From Flammeovirgaceae bacterium SG7u.111 (lineage in GTDB: Bacteria > Bacteroidota > Bacteroidia > Cytophagales > Flammeovirgaceae), in NCBI GenBank assembly GCA_034044135.1, contig CP139021.1, positions 4,045,635 to 4,109,634 on the forward strand: 64,000 nucleotides of DNA. Reading direction: 5' to 3'. The notes below the pieces were generated by a model, which was not told where the DNA came from, did not search any database, and saw only the letters and a program-made list of their open reading frames with translations. Shown one piece after another: positions 1 through 7,782 of this stretch (its first letter is position 1; each line of letters begins with the position of its first letter). Both the position numbers and the translations under genes were made by a program.

Positions 1-296
1 GAGTTGATCGTGTCGTTTGTTGGATCCATTTTTTTAGGATTTTTATGAAAATTAAAATATCATCCTGTAAACGAGGTACTTAAAAATTGTTGCCACTATT
101 CCTATCCAATATGTTCCACAATATTACATGACTACATATTGTGTTAGCCCCTACAAAAACAGTGAAATGTAAAATATAAGCAATAATAGAATTGTATTTT
201 GCAGTTAGTTACAGGATCTTACATAAAAAACCTTGTACTTTTCCTGCGAAATATTACAGCTTGTGAAGAGACTATACATATGCAGCTGCAACTGAT

Positions 297-652
297 GCGG
301 CTTTGCTTATAAAATTAGCAGCTTGCCCTCAAAATGATGCGCGATAGGGCTATCGGATGAGGCATTGTTTAAAATATTAGCGGCGCATGCTCCAACTCAT
401 GCGGCGCACGCTCCAAATTGTTCGGCATCTTACATGATCGAAGCGGCGCACCCTTTATTCCATGCGGCGGCCGCTTCAAATTGTCTTCCAATCGCTCAAA
501 ACGATGCCGACATGTAAGAAATAGGTGCGTACAAGGGGCTATCTCAAGCCACTTTGTTTATAAAATTAGCAGACACCCCTCCAGCCCATGCCGACAGTGC
601 AGTAACCCTAGCGGACAACGCTATAAACGATACCTGCATCCCCCGGTTTGCC
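297..652. repeat. Degenerate 21-bp tandem array
   Basis: Units start at 297, 318, 339, 360 (20 bp), 380, 401, 422, 443, 464, 485, 506, 527, 548, 569, 590, 611 and 632. They commonly begin GCGGCGCA, GCCGACA or GCAGCTT, and the phase holds for about 17 units with one 1-bp slip. Read on the plus strand in the unit frame, most units begin Ala-Ala or Ala-Asp and would give a seven-residue period, but in-frame stops occur at about 345 and 515. This is either a decayed heptad-repeat coding region or a non-coding satellite. No spacers separate the units, so it is not a CRISPR array. The surrounding 1-922 has no supportable gene. Confidence 0.75.
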
Positions 653-715
653 AAAGATTATGCCCCAAGCCCTCTTGACAAGCCAAAAGTGGGTAATGTA
701 AGGAAAATGAACATC

Positions 716-815
716 TCGGTCGTTTTTTTCACGCCTACGACACTTGGAAGGTAAAACGAAGCCCTAGTTGGAGTGTAGGTAGCCGAGCGACGGGGGCTTT
801 TAGAAAGACCCCATC
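716..815 (-). repeat. Dispersed multi-hairpin repeat, partial inverted copy (copy A)
   Basis: Read on the minus strand this matches the first third of the repeat at 11258-11550 and 12604-12855: the hairpin with a GACGGGGG/CCCCATC-type stem (789-812) and the segment with a run of T/A between GTCGTAGGCG and CGACCG. Only the part containing the first two hairpins is recognisable here. Confidence 0.6.
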
Positions 816-922
816 GATATCGATCCCATTGTGAGTTTTTCGCGTAACACTCTCCCAGGGTCTGCCTGCCACAGACTGTGGGAGTTTTATTTTTGTCATG
901 TACTAAACTACAAATTATAATT

Positions 923-2197
923 TCACTTTAGCCATTCCCACCGTTCAGCCCAATCTAATAAAACATTTCTACGCCATTTCAATACTGTTTTTGCTCCTTG
1001 CCACCCATTATCAAACAATGCTGGATCAGAGGGGTCTGTATACCAATTATCCCCTAATTTGTAATCATGCTCAGAAGAATTCCCAGGCCACACATTACTA
1101 ACCACAAGCTGACCTTTTTGCCCATTTAACTCAGGTATCCCCGAGCTTATTTCATAAGATAATGTTTCTGCCTTTTTTGGAGCATAACGTACTACATATT
1201 CACCATTACCCAGGTGATACCCTGACCAGTTTTGTCCACCGACAGACATAATAAGGCAAGCAGAGTCTGTAGGTATATTTAAGTCTTTGCTTTTAAAATG
1301 GTACTCAATAATTGAATATACAGGTATTGTATCACTCAATGTTGTATTGCAGTTTAAAATAGATCTTGAGCTATGTGTGAATTTCTCAAAACTACCACCC
1401 CAACTTTCTGTCAATGGATTTAAAGGATTGCCGTTCATTGCATATAACAGAGAAGGCGTATCCCCCATTTTTATTCCACCTCCGTAATAATTTTTGAACG
1501 CATTTGCCATATGTCCAGCGCCATCTATAAAGTTAGCATAGTACTTTTCATTTCTTAAACTATCTGGACTGTCTGTATTTGAGAAAAACCCACGGTATAC
1601 AGCATTTGCTTCAATAAACCATAGGTCAGGGAAATTTTCGACTATATATGCATAACTGTTTGTACTCCATTTTTTATTTGGTCCACCAATCCAGTATACT
1701 TTTATTTTATGCCGAATTTCGGGAGCATCGTGTAAAGCCTGTGCCACATCGTCCAAACCACCCCATACTAATACCCACAATGGCTGCTCGCTTTCTTTTT
1801 GAGCACATTTAATAATCCAGTCCGACCCTTCAGTTGCTGTTTGGTAACCCACAAAGGGGGCTGCACCTTTTCTTCCCTGCTTGCAAATGGCTCGTAAACT
1901 TTCCGGTGTTGGAAACCTATCAGAGTGCTCTTTTAATTTAGGCAAATCCTTCTGGTAAAGGTCTATCATTTTGATAATTTCCTCCTTAGAGCCTTCGCCA
2001 TAAGAGGGTGAAGAGATGAGCCCTTCGGTTTGAAACATATCACTGTACATTAAAAAATATATCATCGATTGATTGTCGTCTGGGTCAGTTCCACCAATAT
2101 CTGAGCTTATTATAATGCGTGGTTTTTCAACTTCTTTAGTTGAGGTTGAGCAACTAAAAATTAGTATAAAAGTGAATACGCTTAGCAATTTATGCAT
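923..2197 (-). CDS. DUF1593 nucleoside-hydrolase-like lipoprotein
   Basis: A 424-residue secreted lipoprotein. The signal peptide ends in a lipobox (IFSC, Cys16), so the mature protein should be membrane-anchored. The N-terminal part carries the acidic SSDIGGTDPDDNQS motif typical of the DUF1593/nucleoside-hydrolase-like fold, in which such aspartates bind calcium in true nucleoside hydrolases. The segment WVLVWGGLDDVAQAL also fits this family. The C-terminal ~130 residues look like a beta-sandwich. It is the last gene of a three-gene minus-strand run with a second DUF1593 protein and a pectate lyase; the gap to the lyase is only 6 bp. Family members occur in plant polysaccharide loci, but the substrate is not known to me, and nucleoside hydrolysis should not be assumed. 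Confidence 0.85.
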   Translation of the reverse strand: MHKLLSVFTFILIFSCSTSTKEVEKPRIIISSDIGGTDPDDNQSMIYFLMYSDMFQTEGLISSPSYGEGSKEEIIKMIDLYQKDLPKLKEHSDRFPTPESLRAICKQGRKGAAPFVGYQTATEGSDWIIKCAQKESEQPLWVLVWGGLDDVAQALHDAPEIRHKIKVYWIGGPNKKWSTNSYAYIVENFPDLWFIEANAVYRGFFSNTDSPDSLRNEKYYANFIDGAGHMANAFKNYYGGGIKMGDTPSLLYAMNGNPLNPLTESWGGSFEKFTHSSRSILNCNTTLSDTIPVYSIIEYHFKSKDLNIPTDSACLIMSVGGQNWSGYHLGNGEYVVRYAPKKAETLSYEISSGIPELNGQKGQLVVSNVWPGNSSEHDYKLGDNWYTDPSDPALFDNGWQGAKTVLKWRRNVLLDWAERWEWLK

Positions 2198-2203
2198 AAC
2201 TGG

Positions 2204-3577
2204 TTATTTTATACTGTTAAGGTATTTCTCCAATAGGGTATAGCCATCTGGAGTCATCTTATTTCTATCATCAGGATTTGCTTTGTCCAGTTGGTTTTTA
2301 TCTTCCCATTTGTCCGGCATTCCGTCGTGGTCGGTATCTTTTGGGGCAGGTTTGCTTTTGAGCTCTGGCCACCCACCCGCATCATTTTGTGTATCGATAA
2401 TTCCGCAAATCAATGTTGTGTCAGCTACTTCATGTGAAGTTTTATAGCTCTTTCCTTCATAAGTAGCAAAACCACCTTTCACTTCCTTAAGTATTCGTGC
2501 ATCTACTGCATCACGTTTTGGCAAAAGCGCTCCAGCATTTTCAAGTACATTTTTATAGGCAACGTCTGCTGTGTGTTGGTTTATAGCCATAGATGCCCAT
2601 GGTTTTTCAAGCTTAATTTTGCCAAAGGGAATTTTCGTTTGGACACCTCCGTTCCAATTATCGGCAGAAACTTCCTCATTGCCTTCAATTATATTTTCTG
2701 CGATAAACCATTTTCCATAATCCTCATCATTTCGAAAAGATGGATTGGCAATCCTATACATTATTTCTCCCGGCATTGTGGCAGGCCCGGGTTTATAATA
2801 ATTTGCTACAATATTGAAGGTAGAAAAATTGAATTTATCATTGCCTTTTTGCTGTTTTTCACCTCCATAAAGACTTTGGTAGCCCCAATTATAAATTACA
2901 TTATTCCGGTAATCGGTATTACCCGAGCCAGAAGCCATGCGTGGATTGCGACTCGAATGATGCGCCAATAGGTTGTGATGATAGGTTCCATTATTACTGC
3001 CCCATATACCACCAAAGCCATGAGAACCCTTCACGTGGTTCGACTGACTCATACTCTCTGAAATAATGCACCACTGAACAGTTATGCTATCGCAATGATA
3101 AATCGATAGACACTCATCTACACTCCAACTTGCCGATACATGGTCTAATATAATATGCTTTGTATACCTGCTTGAAATTGCATCTGAGTCTGTACCAGAT
3201 TCATCTCCAAACCTCACGCGCAAATACCTTATAATTACATGGTCAGCTCCAATAGTAAGCGGATACTTACGGATACAAATACCATCACCTGGTGCGGTTT
3301 GACCTGCTATGGTAATATAAGGATGTTTAATACTTAAAGGGCTATCAAGAATAATAGTACCAGATACTCTAAAGACCACAGTTCTTGCTCCTTCTGCTTC
3401 ACAAGCTTCCCGGAGGCTTCCTTTACCGCTGTCATTCAGGTTGGTTACTTCATATACAGCACCACCCCTACCGCCTTTTGAGAACTTGCCATACCCTTCA
3501 GCTGTTGGGAAAGCCAATTGTTGAGCATAGCTGTTCATACTTAGCATAAATGATAGTATAATTATTAATTGTCTCAT
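2204..3577 (-). CDS. Secreted pectate lyase (PL1-like)
   Basis: A 457-residue protein with a clear signal peptide ending SYAQQ, so it is exported. The body is a right-handed beta-helix lyase: the N-terminal EGYGKFSKGGRGG and NLNDSGKGSLREA segments are typical of PL1 and relatives, and HHSSRNPRMASG contains the RNPR arginine pair expected of the catalytic/substrate site. The C-terminus (KDTDHDGMPDKWED) is a Ca-binding TSP3/dockerin-like linker. It would cleave polygalacturonate by beta-elimination. It sits between two DUF1593 genes, 15 bp from one and 6 bp from the other, so the three are probably co-transcribed. No SusC/SusD pair is present alongside. Confidence 0.88.
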   Translation of the reverse strand: MRQLIIILSFMLSMNSYAQQLAFPTAEGYGKFSKGGRGGAVYEVTNLNDSGKGSLREACEAEGARTVVFRVSGTIILDSPLSIKHPYITIAGQTAPGDGICIRKYPLTIGADHVIIRYLRVRFGDESGTDSDAISSRYTKHIILDHVSASWSVDECLSIYHCDSITVQWCIISESMSQSNHVKGSHGFGGIWGSNNGTYHHNLLAHHSSRNPRMASGSGNTDYRNNVIYNWGYQSLYGGEKQQKGNDKFNFSTFNIVANYYKPGPATMPGEIMYRIANPSFRNDEDYGKWFIAENIIEGNEEVSADNWNGGVQTKIPFGKIKLEKPWASMAINQHTADVAYKNVLENAGALLPKRDAVDARILKEVKGGFATYEGKSYKTSHEVADTTLICGIIDTQNDAGGWPELKSKPAPKDTDHDGMPDKWEDKNQLDKANPDDRNKMTPDGYTLLEKYLNSIK

Positions 3578-3592
3578 TACGATTTTTTATAG

Positions 3593-5071
3593 TTATATAG
3601 TTATTATCACACGCTGATAGCGAGTTAACTGAGGCGATCCATTATCCGTCACTTCACAAATAATATGTATAGATTGCCCTTGTTCTCCTTTTTCAGAAAT
3701 TATGATTGATGCATTCTGTGAATTAGCATTCACTATTTCAATACTTCCTTCAAAGTCACTGGCTTCTGTATAATACCACCAATTGAAGTTCAATTCATCA
3801 TCATCTGGATCATATGTTCCTTTGGCACTTAGCTGGATAGTAGCGCCTGTTGTAGCCTTCAAGTTTGCTTCATGATCCAATATGACAACAGGCTGGTGAT
3901 TTGCCTCATCGAATGGTTTCACGCACCAGTCAGCCCTAGCTGCAAAGTCGTTTTGCAGGACATCTGCCCAACGGGTTATAGGTCTAAAGTATTCTTCCAT
4001 TAATCCTTGGTTTTCTGGATAGGTGTTACGCATATAACCTCGTCCCCATGCCGTGCCGGTAAACCACCTTCCTTCAGGGTAAGTATAACCTGGCTCGTGC
4101 ACCGGATCGAGCCAAGTGTTCTCGCGCACCTTCACATACCGCCCACCCCAGCTACCATGATCAGGAGATTCTAGTGCGCCCAAGCCTGTGGGAATTGTAT
4201 AAATAAAAGCGGGCGAGTCTCCTTCGGACCGGAAAGAACCTTTTTGTTTAGGGCTACCCGCTCTCCACCCTTCATTGTCGTCGCCACCTTTATAAGCCTT
4301 GTATAGCGAACAAAGTTGACCGTGGTCTTCCAGAATATTGGATTCCATCCATTCTACTTTAAAATAATCGATTTTATCGTTAGGAATAATTTTATCCCAC
4401 TGGTAGGCAACAGCCCAAAACTGGTCGCAGACAATGGTCAGGATATTGTATTTGCCCCAATGAGGCCTAATATATGACTGATAGGTCGAATCTTGTTCCC
4501 ATATAAAAAAGAAGCGGAGTTTATTGGCCACATACCCCATTTTTTCAGGATGCTTCTCTTCTATTGATTTTAGTGCCCGTGCAATAGTATTGGTTCCGCC
4601 CCATGCCTGAATCCATATTGGACGATTGTCCGATTCATCTAACAACACCTTTGCTATATGCTCAGAGCCCGGAGTGATAGAGTCCATTTCGCCTTCTGCT
4701 GCCACATTTCCAAGAAATGCTATTGATTGTATGTGTTCGGGGGTAGGGTAATTCTTATCGTGCAAAGTAAGATTAGGATACACCTCAGCATATGCTTCAA
4801 GATAAGGTTCGAGCCAATTATCACCCGCCCATTTATGACCTTGCCAATGATATTGAGAACTTGATGTAACTATTCCTTCAACATCCCATTCGTTAGCATA
4901 TAATAAAAACCTAACCATAGAGCATTCATCATCTATTTCTCCATCAGAGGTTACAATCACACGTGGTTTGATTTCAATACCAGTTTTTGCTTTATTATTA
5001 GTACAAGAAATGGCCGCAGCAAAAATTATAATCAAGAAAAATGGCAGTAGTTTTAAACTTGTTCTTTTCAT
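3593..5071 (-). CDS. DUF1593 nucleoside-hydrolase-like protein with C-terminal beta-sandwich (Sde182-like)
   Basis: The start was chosen at 5071, where MKRTSLKLL begins a lipoprotein signal (AAISC lipobox); the longer frame to 5128 adds 19 residues without a signal. The mature protein has the VTSDGEIDDECSM acidic motif near the N-terminus and a WIQAWGGTNTIARAL segment shared with the paralogue at 923-2197. The last ~100 residues (GTYDPDDDELNFNWWYY onward) form an Ig/PKD-like domain of the type seen at the C-terminus of the cellulose-binding protein Sde182 family. It is first gene of the lyase operon, divergent from the AraC regulator, whose start is 168 bp away. Its role in pectin use is inferred from context only. 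Confidence 0.85.
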   Translation of the reverse strand: MKRTSLKLLPFFLIIIFAAAISCTNNKAKTGIEIKPRVIVTSDGEIDDECSMVRFLLYANEWDVEGIVTSSSQYHWQGHKWAGDNWLEPYLEAYAEVYPNLTLHDKNYPTPEHIQSIAFLGNVAAEGEMDSITPGSEHIAKVLLDESDNRPIWIQAWGGTNTIARALKSIEEKHPEKMGYVANKLRFFFIWEQDSTYQSYIRPHWGKYNILTIVCDQFWAVAYQWDKIIPNDKIDYFKVEWMESNILEDHGQLCSLYKAYKGGDDNEGWRAGSPKQKGSFRSEGDSPAFIYTIPTGLGALESPDHGSWGGRYVKVRENTWLDPVHEPGYTYPEGRWFTGTAWGRGYMRNTYPENQGLMEEYFRPITRWADVLQNDFAARADWCVKPFDEANHQPVVILDHEANLKATTGATIQLSAKGTYDPDDDELNFNWWYYTEASDFEGSIEIVNANSQNASIIISEKGEQGQSIHIICEVTDNGSPQLTRYQRVIITI

Positions 5072-5238
5072 TTTTTTATTGTGTGAATACTCTTCGTTTA
5101 CTCGATAGTTTAGGTACTCATCGACCAATTACCTGAACAGAACTATTCTCGGGAATTTTGATCTCTTGTGAGTGATTTAAAATAATCGTAAATTTAACCT
5201 CGACTTATCGGGCAAACAAGTCTTATTTCGACACAAAC

Positions 5239-6087
5239 ATGCAGCATTCCGAGAAACATCACACATTTAATAAGCATAGAAATGAATTTAGGCCTTATGG
5301 TTTGACATGCGAGGTATGGAAGCCTGATTTAATGCCAAAAGCAGACAGGCACAATGAAATCGAGATCAATTATTTTACCGAAGGCAGCTTAACCTATCTT
5401 TTTCAAGACGCTAAAATTGAAATACCGCCAAAAAGCTTCACCGTTTTTTGGGGGCTTATCCCCCATCAAATTGTCGATTATACCAACACTACCCCTTACT
5501 ATGTTTGCACCATTCCATTAACCATTTTTTTGGAGTGGAAATTACCAGCCACCTTTGTAGACAAGGTTTTCAAAGGAAGAATTTTAATTGAAGATAAGGG
5601 AGACCACTCATTTTATGATGAGTATATGTTGAAAAACTGGACCAAGGACTTTTCAATTAATAAGGACAACAAGTTGATCTTACTGGAAATACATGCTAGG
5701 TTGTTAAGAATGTCCGATAGGATTCTGTCACTTCCAGAAGACGGTAATTCTAAAATATACTCAAGTGAAATAAATAAAGTTGAGCAAATTGCATTGTTCA
5801 TTGCACAAAATTATCAGCAACCCATTAAAACGATAGATATTAGTAAAACAGTAGGGTTACATCCGGATTATGCCAATGTTGTTTTTAAGAAAACCTTTGG
5901 CACAACAATTAATGACTATATAATTCAGGAAAGAATATCACATGCTAAACGTAAGTTGATTACCTCTGATGACAGTATTACCAATATTCTATATGACAGT
6001 GGTTTCAATTCGATAAGCCGATTCAATGCCGCTTTTCGCAAAGTCAACAAGTGTACCCCAAGAGAATTTAAAAAGAGGTTTCAATAG
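5239..6087 (+). CDS. AraC-family transcriptional regulator
   Basis: A 282-residue regulator. Residues ~15-150 form a cupin-like sensing domain (KADRHNEIEINYFTEGSLTY, then PHQIVDY), and residues ~185-280 form the double helix-turn-helix, with KTIDISKTVGLHPDYANVVFKK and the closing GFNSISRFNAAFRK-CTPREFKKR signature. It is transcribed divergently from the DUF1593-lyase-DUF1593 run across a 167-bp spacer, the usual arrangement for a local sugar-responsive activator. The ligand is not deducible; a pectin-derived sugar is the obvious guess. No operator repeats were clear enough to mark in the spacer. Confidence 0.88.
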   Translation: MQHSEKHHTFNKHRNEFRPYGLTCEVWKPDLMPKADRHNEIEINYFTEGSLTYLFQDAKIEIPPKSFTVFWGLIPHQIVDYTNTTPYYVCTIPLTIFLEWKLPATFVDKVFKGRILIEDKGDHSFYDEYMLKNWTKDFSINKDNKLILLEIHARLLRMSDRILSLPEDGNSKIYSSEINKVEQIALFIAQNYQQPIKTIDISKTVGLHPDYANVVFKKTFGTTINDYIIQERISHAKRKLITSDDSITNILYDSGFNSISRFNAAFRKVNKCTPREFKKRFQ

Positions 6088-6480
6088 AAATTATCGTAGG
6101 TATTTAATGTTTGTAAAGTCAATTGCCATAGGTTCTTTTCAATTGTGCCCAAAGATTTTACTTCTTTACTATTTAGAACTACATCTTCATACATTACTTC
6201 AAAGAAACTACCATACACTATATTTTCATTAGGCAACCAATTATTCAGCAGTTAGTATTGAACCTAGCTTTTGAGGTATCCAATAGTGTAAGCTAACAGC
6301 CAAATCAAGATTTGTTTCTTCAATAGCCCCTTTTAATAAAGATGATTTTAAAACATAACTTAACCCTTCATACATCTTAGGTTTATCGATGTTAAACCTC
6401 ATTTTTCTATCGGACTTATTTCTTATTTGGAGAATAGACTCAATTTGACGTTGGTCGGAGCGGAAACAAAATGTCGTCAA
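6081..6480 (-). pseudogene. Frameshifted hypothetical gene
   Basis: Two adjacent minus-strand reading frames join into one plausible protein. The first (6480-6241) ends HYWIPQKLGSILTAE then stops; shifting frame at about 6240 continues as NWLPNENIVYGSFFEVMYED and on to a stop at 6081-6083. Only TTG codons are available at the 5' end (6480), with an in-frame stop at 6502-6504, so the N-terminus is probably missing too. I do not recognise the family. The 3' end overlaps the last 7 bp of the convergent AraC gene, consistent with gene decay or an old rearrangement. A sequencing error would look the same. Confidence 0.55.
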
Positions 6481-6619
6481 CTTAAGACCATTACTGAAAG
6501 TTCAGCGAGGTGCTGAACATCATTTTTAAGCACGAGTGGACACTCGCGCTAGGCTTTTTTGAAAAATTTGAGTCTCAAAAAAAGCTTAATGACAGCATTG
6601 AGCGGAAGCACCGACCAGT

Positions 6620-6785
6620 TAGAGAGTTCCTCCTCTACGGATCAAAAAATAGTCAATCTTCCGATTGATACCTTGACAGACAGTAAGAGTAGATTTTTCC
6701 CACAGGAGTTTCGCAAATCAAGAGATTTGCCCAATAAAAAACTTCTGAGAAGGCGCTGTGCTAACTCTCAGAAGAAACAGGCTGG
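6620..6785 (+). repeat. Dispersed multi-hairpin repeat, partial copy (copy B)
   Basis: This matches the second half of the repeat at 11390-11550: the TCCTCCTCTACGGATCA segment, the GTCAATC..GATTGA small hairpin, and the AAAAACTTCTGAGAAGGCGC tail followed by CTAACTCTCAGAAGAA. Two short hairpins lie just upstream (GTTCAGC/GCTGAAC at 6500-6518 and CGAGTG/CACTCG at 6533-6546). An open frame crosses this copy, but it follows the repeat and is not credible as a gene. Confidence 0.6.
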
Positions 6786-6916
6786 CTCAACAAAGTGATC
6801 TTGGGGATAAAGGTTTAACTATTTTTTTAATAATCTTATCGAGGTAAAAAGCATAAAAGAACAAGCTGCTTCGGTTCAACCTCAATGTTTTTCATTTTTT
6901 ATCGTAACTTGGATGT

Positions 6917-7303
6917 GTGAAGCTGCTCATCGCATACCGAAATTCGGGAGTATTCAAACTCCTTCTGGCAATAGGAATATTGATAGGAAGCAGCTCTGTT
7001 TCTTCCTATGAAGCGTATCCAGCACAGCCACGCCAACCCTATACAGTAGAAGTGCTTTTCGGTGGAAAGAAAAGGTCTCTCAAGCAGCTTTCCAGTTTTA
7101 ATTCAAAGGCTCAGCGCTTCTATTTCCAGTTTTTCTTAAACAACCTACGGAAATACAACTACGTTAACCTTGCCTTACATATTACCCTCGCTACTATTTT
7201 CAAAGTATTTTCATTGGCAAATCCCCTTGGCAGCTTTGTACAGCTCCCCGTAAAAACCATCCCACAAAGCTCCAAGTCAGAATACCCACTTTTCATTGCC
7301 TAA
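6917..7303 (+). CDS. Hypothetical protein, possible signal peptide
   Basis: A 128-residue frame from a GTG codon. Residues ~12-30 (FKLLLAIGILIGSSSVSSYE) resemble a signal peptide or single membrane segment; the remainder is basic and without recognisable motifs. The N-terminal nine residues before the hydrophobic stretch are unusual, and no ATG start or clear leader is present, so the start is uncertain. It precedes another small single-pass protein by 67 bp. I do not recognise a family, and it could be a decayed or spurious frame. Confidence 0.35.
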   Translation: MKLLIAYRNSGVFKLLLAIGILIGSSSVSSYEAYPAQPRQPYTVEVLFGGKKRSLKQLSSFNSKAQRFYFQFFLNNLRKYNYVNLALHITLATIFKVFSLANPLGSFVQLPVKTIPQSSKSEYPLFIA

Positions 7304-7370
7304 TTCACCGTAATTCACACATTTCAAAACCTAGCCTTTTGCACCAGCATCAGGCTTAAAGATATATGCA

Positions 7371-7559
7371 ATGAAAAGTTTCAAAAAAACAATGAGGATG
7401 ATAGGTTTTGTCTTTTTCCTTGTTTTAGCCGCTATGGGCGGTATTTTCCCCATGCCTTCGTGGCGAAAAAGAGATAAGTTCTTAATCAAAACAGAAATAG
7501 TGGAAGAAATAAAAGAAGAAGAAACCGATGGTTTAGAAGTTCTTCAGGTCAACAAATAG
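7371..7559 (+). CDS. Small single-pass membrane protein
   Basis: A 62-residue protein beginning at ATG with an A-rich leader. A hydrophobic segment at residues ~10-28 (MIGFVFFLVLAAMGGIFPMP) is followed by a Lys/Arg cluster and a short acidic cytoplasmic-type tail (EIVEEIKEEETDGLE). Size and layout fit a genuine small membrane protein, but I know no family. It is followed by a bidirectional terminator at 7731-7763. Confidence 0.5.
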   Translation: MKSFKKTMRMIGFVFFLVLAAMGGIFPMPSWRKRDKFLIKTEIVEEIKEEETDGLEVLQVNK

Positions 7560-7730
7560 TGAATATTAGCAGCTTTTTATGCAACATCTACGACGTTGTA
7601 ATTATCAAATATATAGTTGCAACAATTATGAAACTCGTACCGAATTTACATCCTTATTATATACAGATACGTTGCCTTAATTCTCTGATTATATTTTGGC
7701 AAGCACTAAATACCTTTCCAGCTAAAACCA

Positions 7731-7763
7731 AACGCCGCCGTCATTTTGAATGACGGTGGCGTT
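7731..7763. terminator. Bidirectional hairpin terminator
   Basis: Inverted repeat AACGCCGCCGTCATT / AATGACGGTGGCGTT with a 3-nt TTG loop and one mismatch. It lies between the small plus-strand gene ending at 7559 and the minus-strand ggt ending at 7783, so it can serve both. Confidence 0.7.
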
Positions 7764-7782
7764 ATTACTGAACTGCTTCCCA

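Noticed and set aside
297-652. CRISPR array
   Set aside because: Units are contiguous at 21 bp, too short and without spacers, and there are no cas genes.
418-754. Two overlapping open frames of 86 and 66 codons
   Set aside because: They follow the 21-bp array in two phases and end in unrelated sequence; no leader or domain.
6559-6798. 79-codon frame
   Set aside because: It coincides with partial copy B of the dispersed hairpin repeat.
7559-7753. 64-codon frame
   Set aside because: Overlaps the previous stop, no leader, and ends inside the terminator hairpin.
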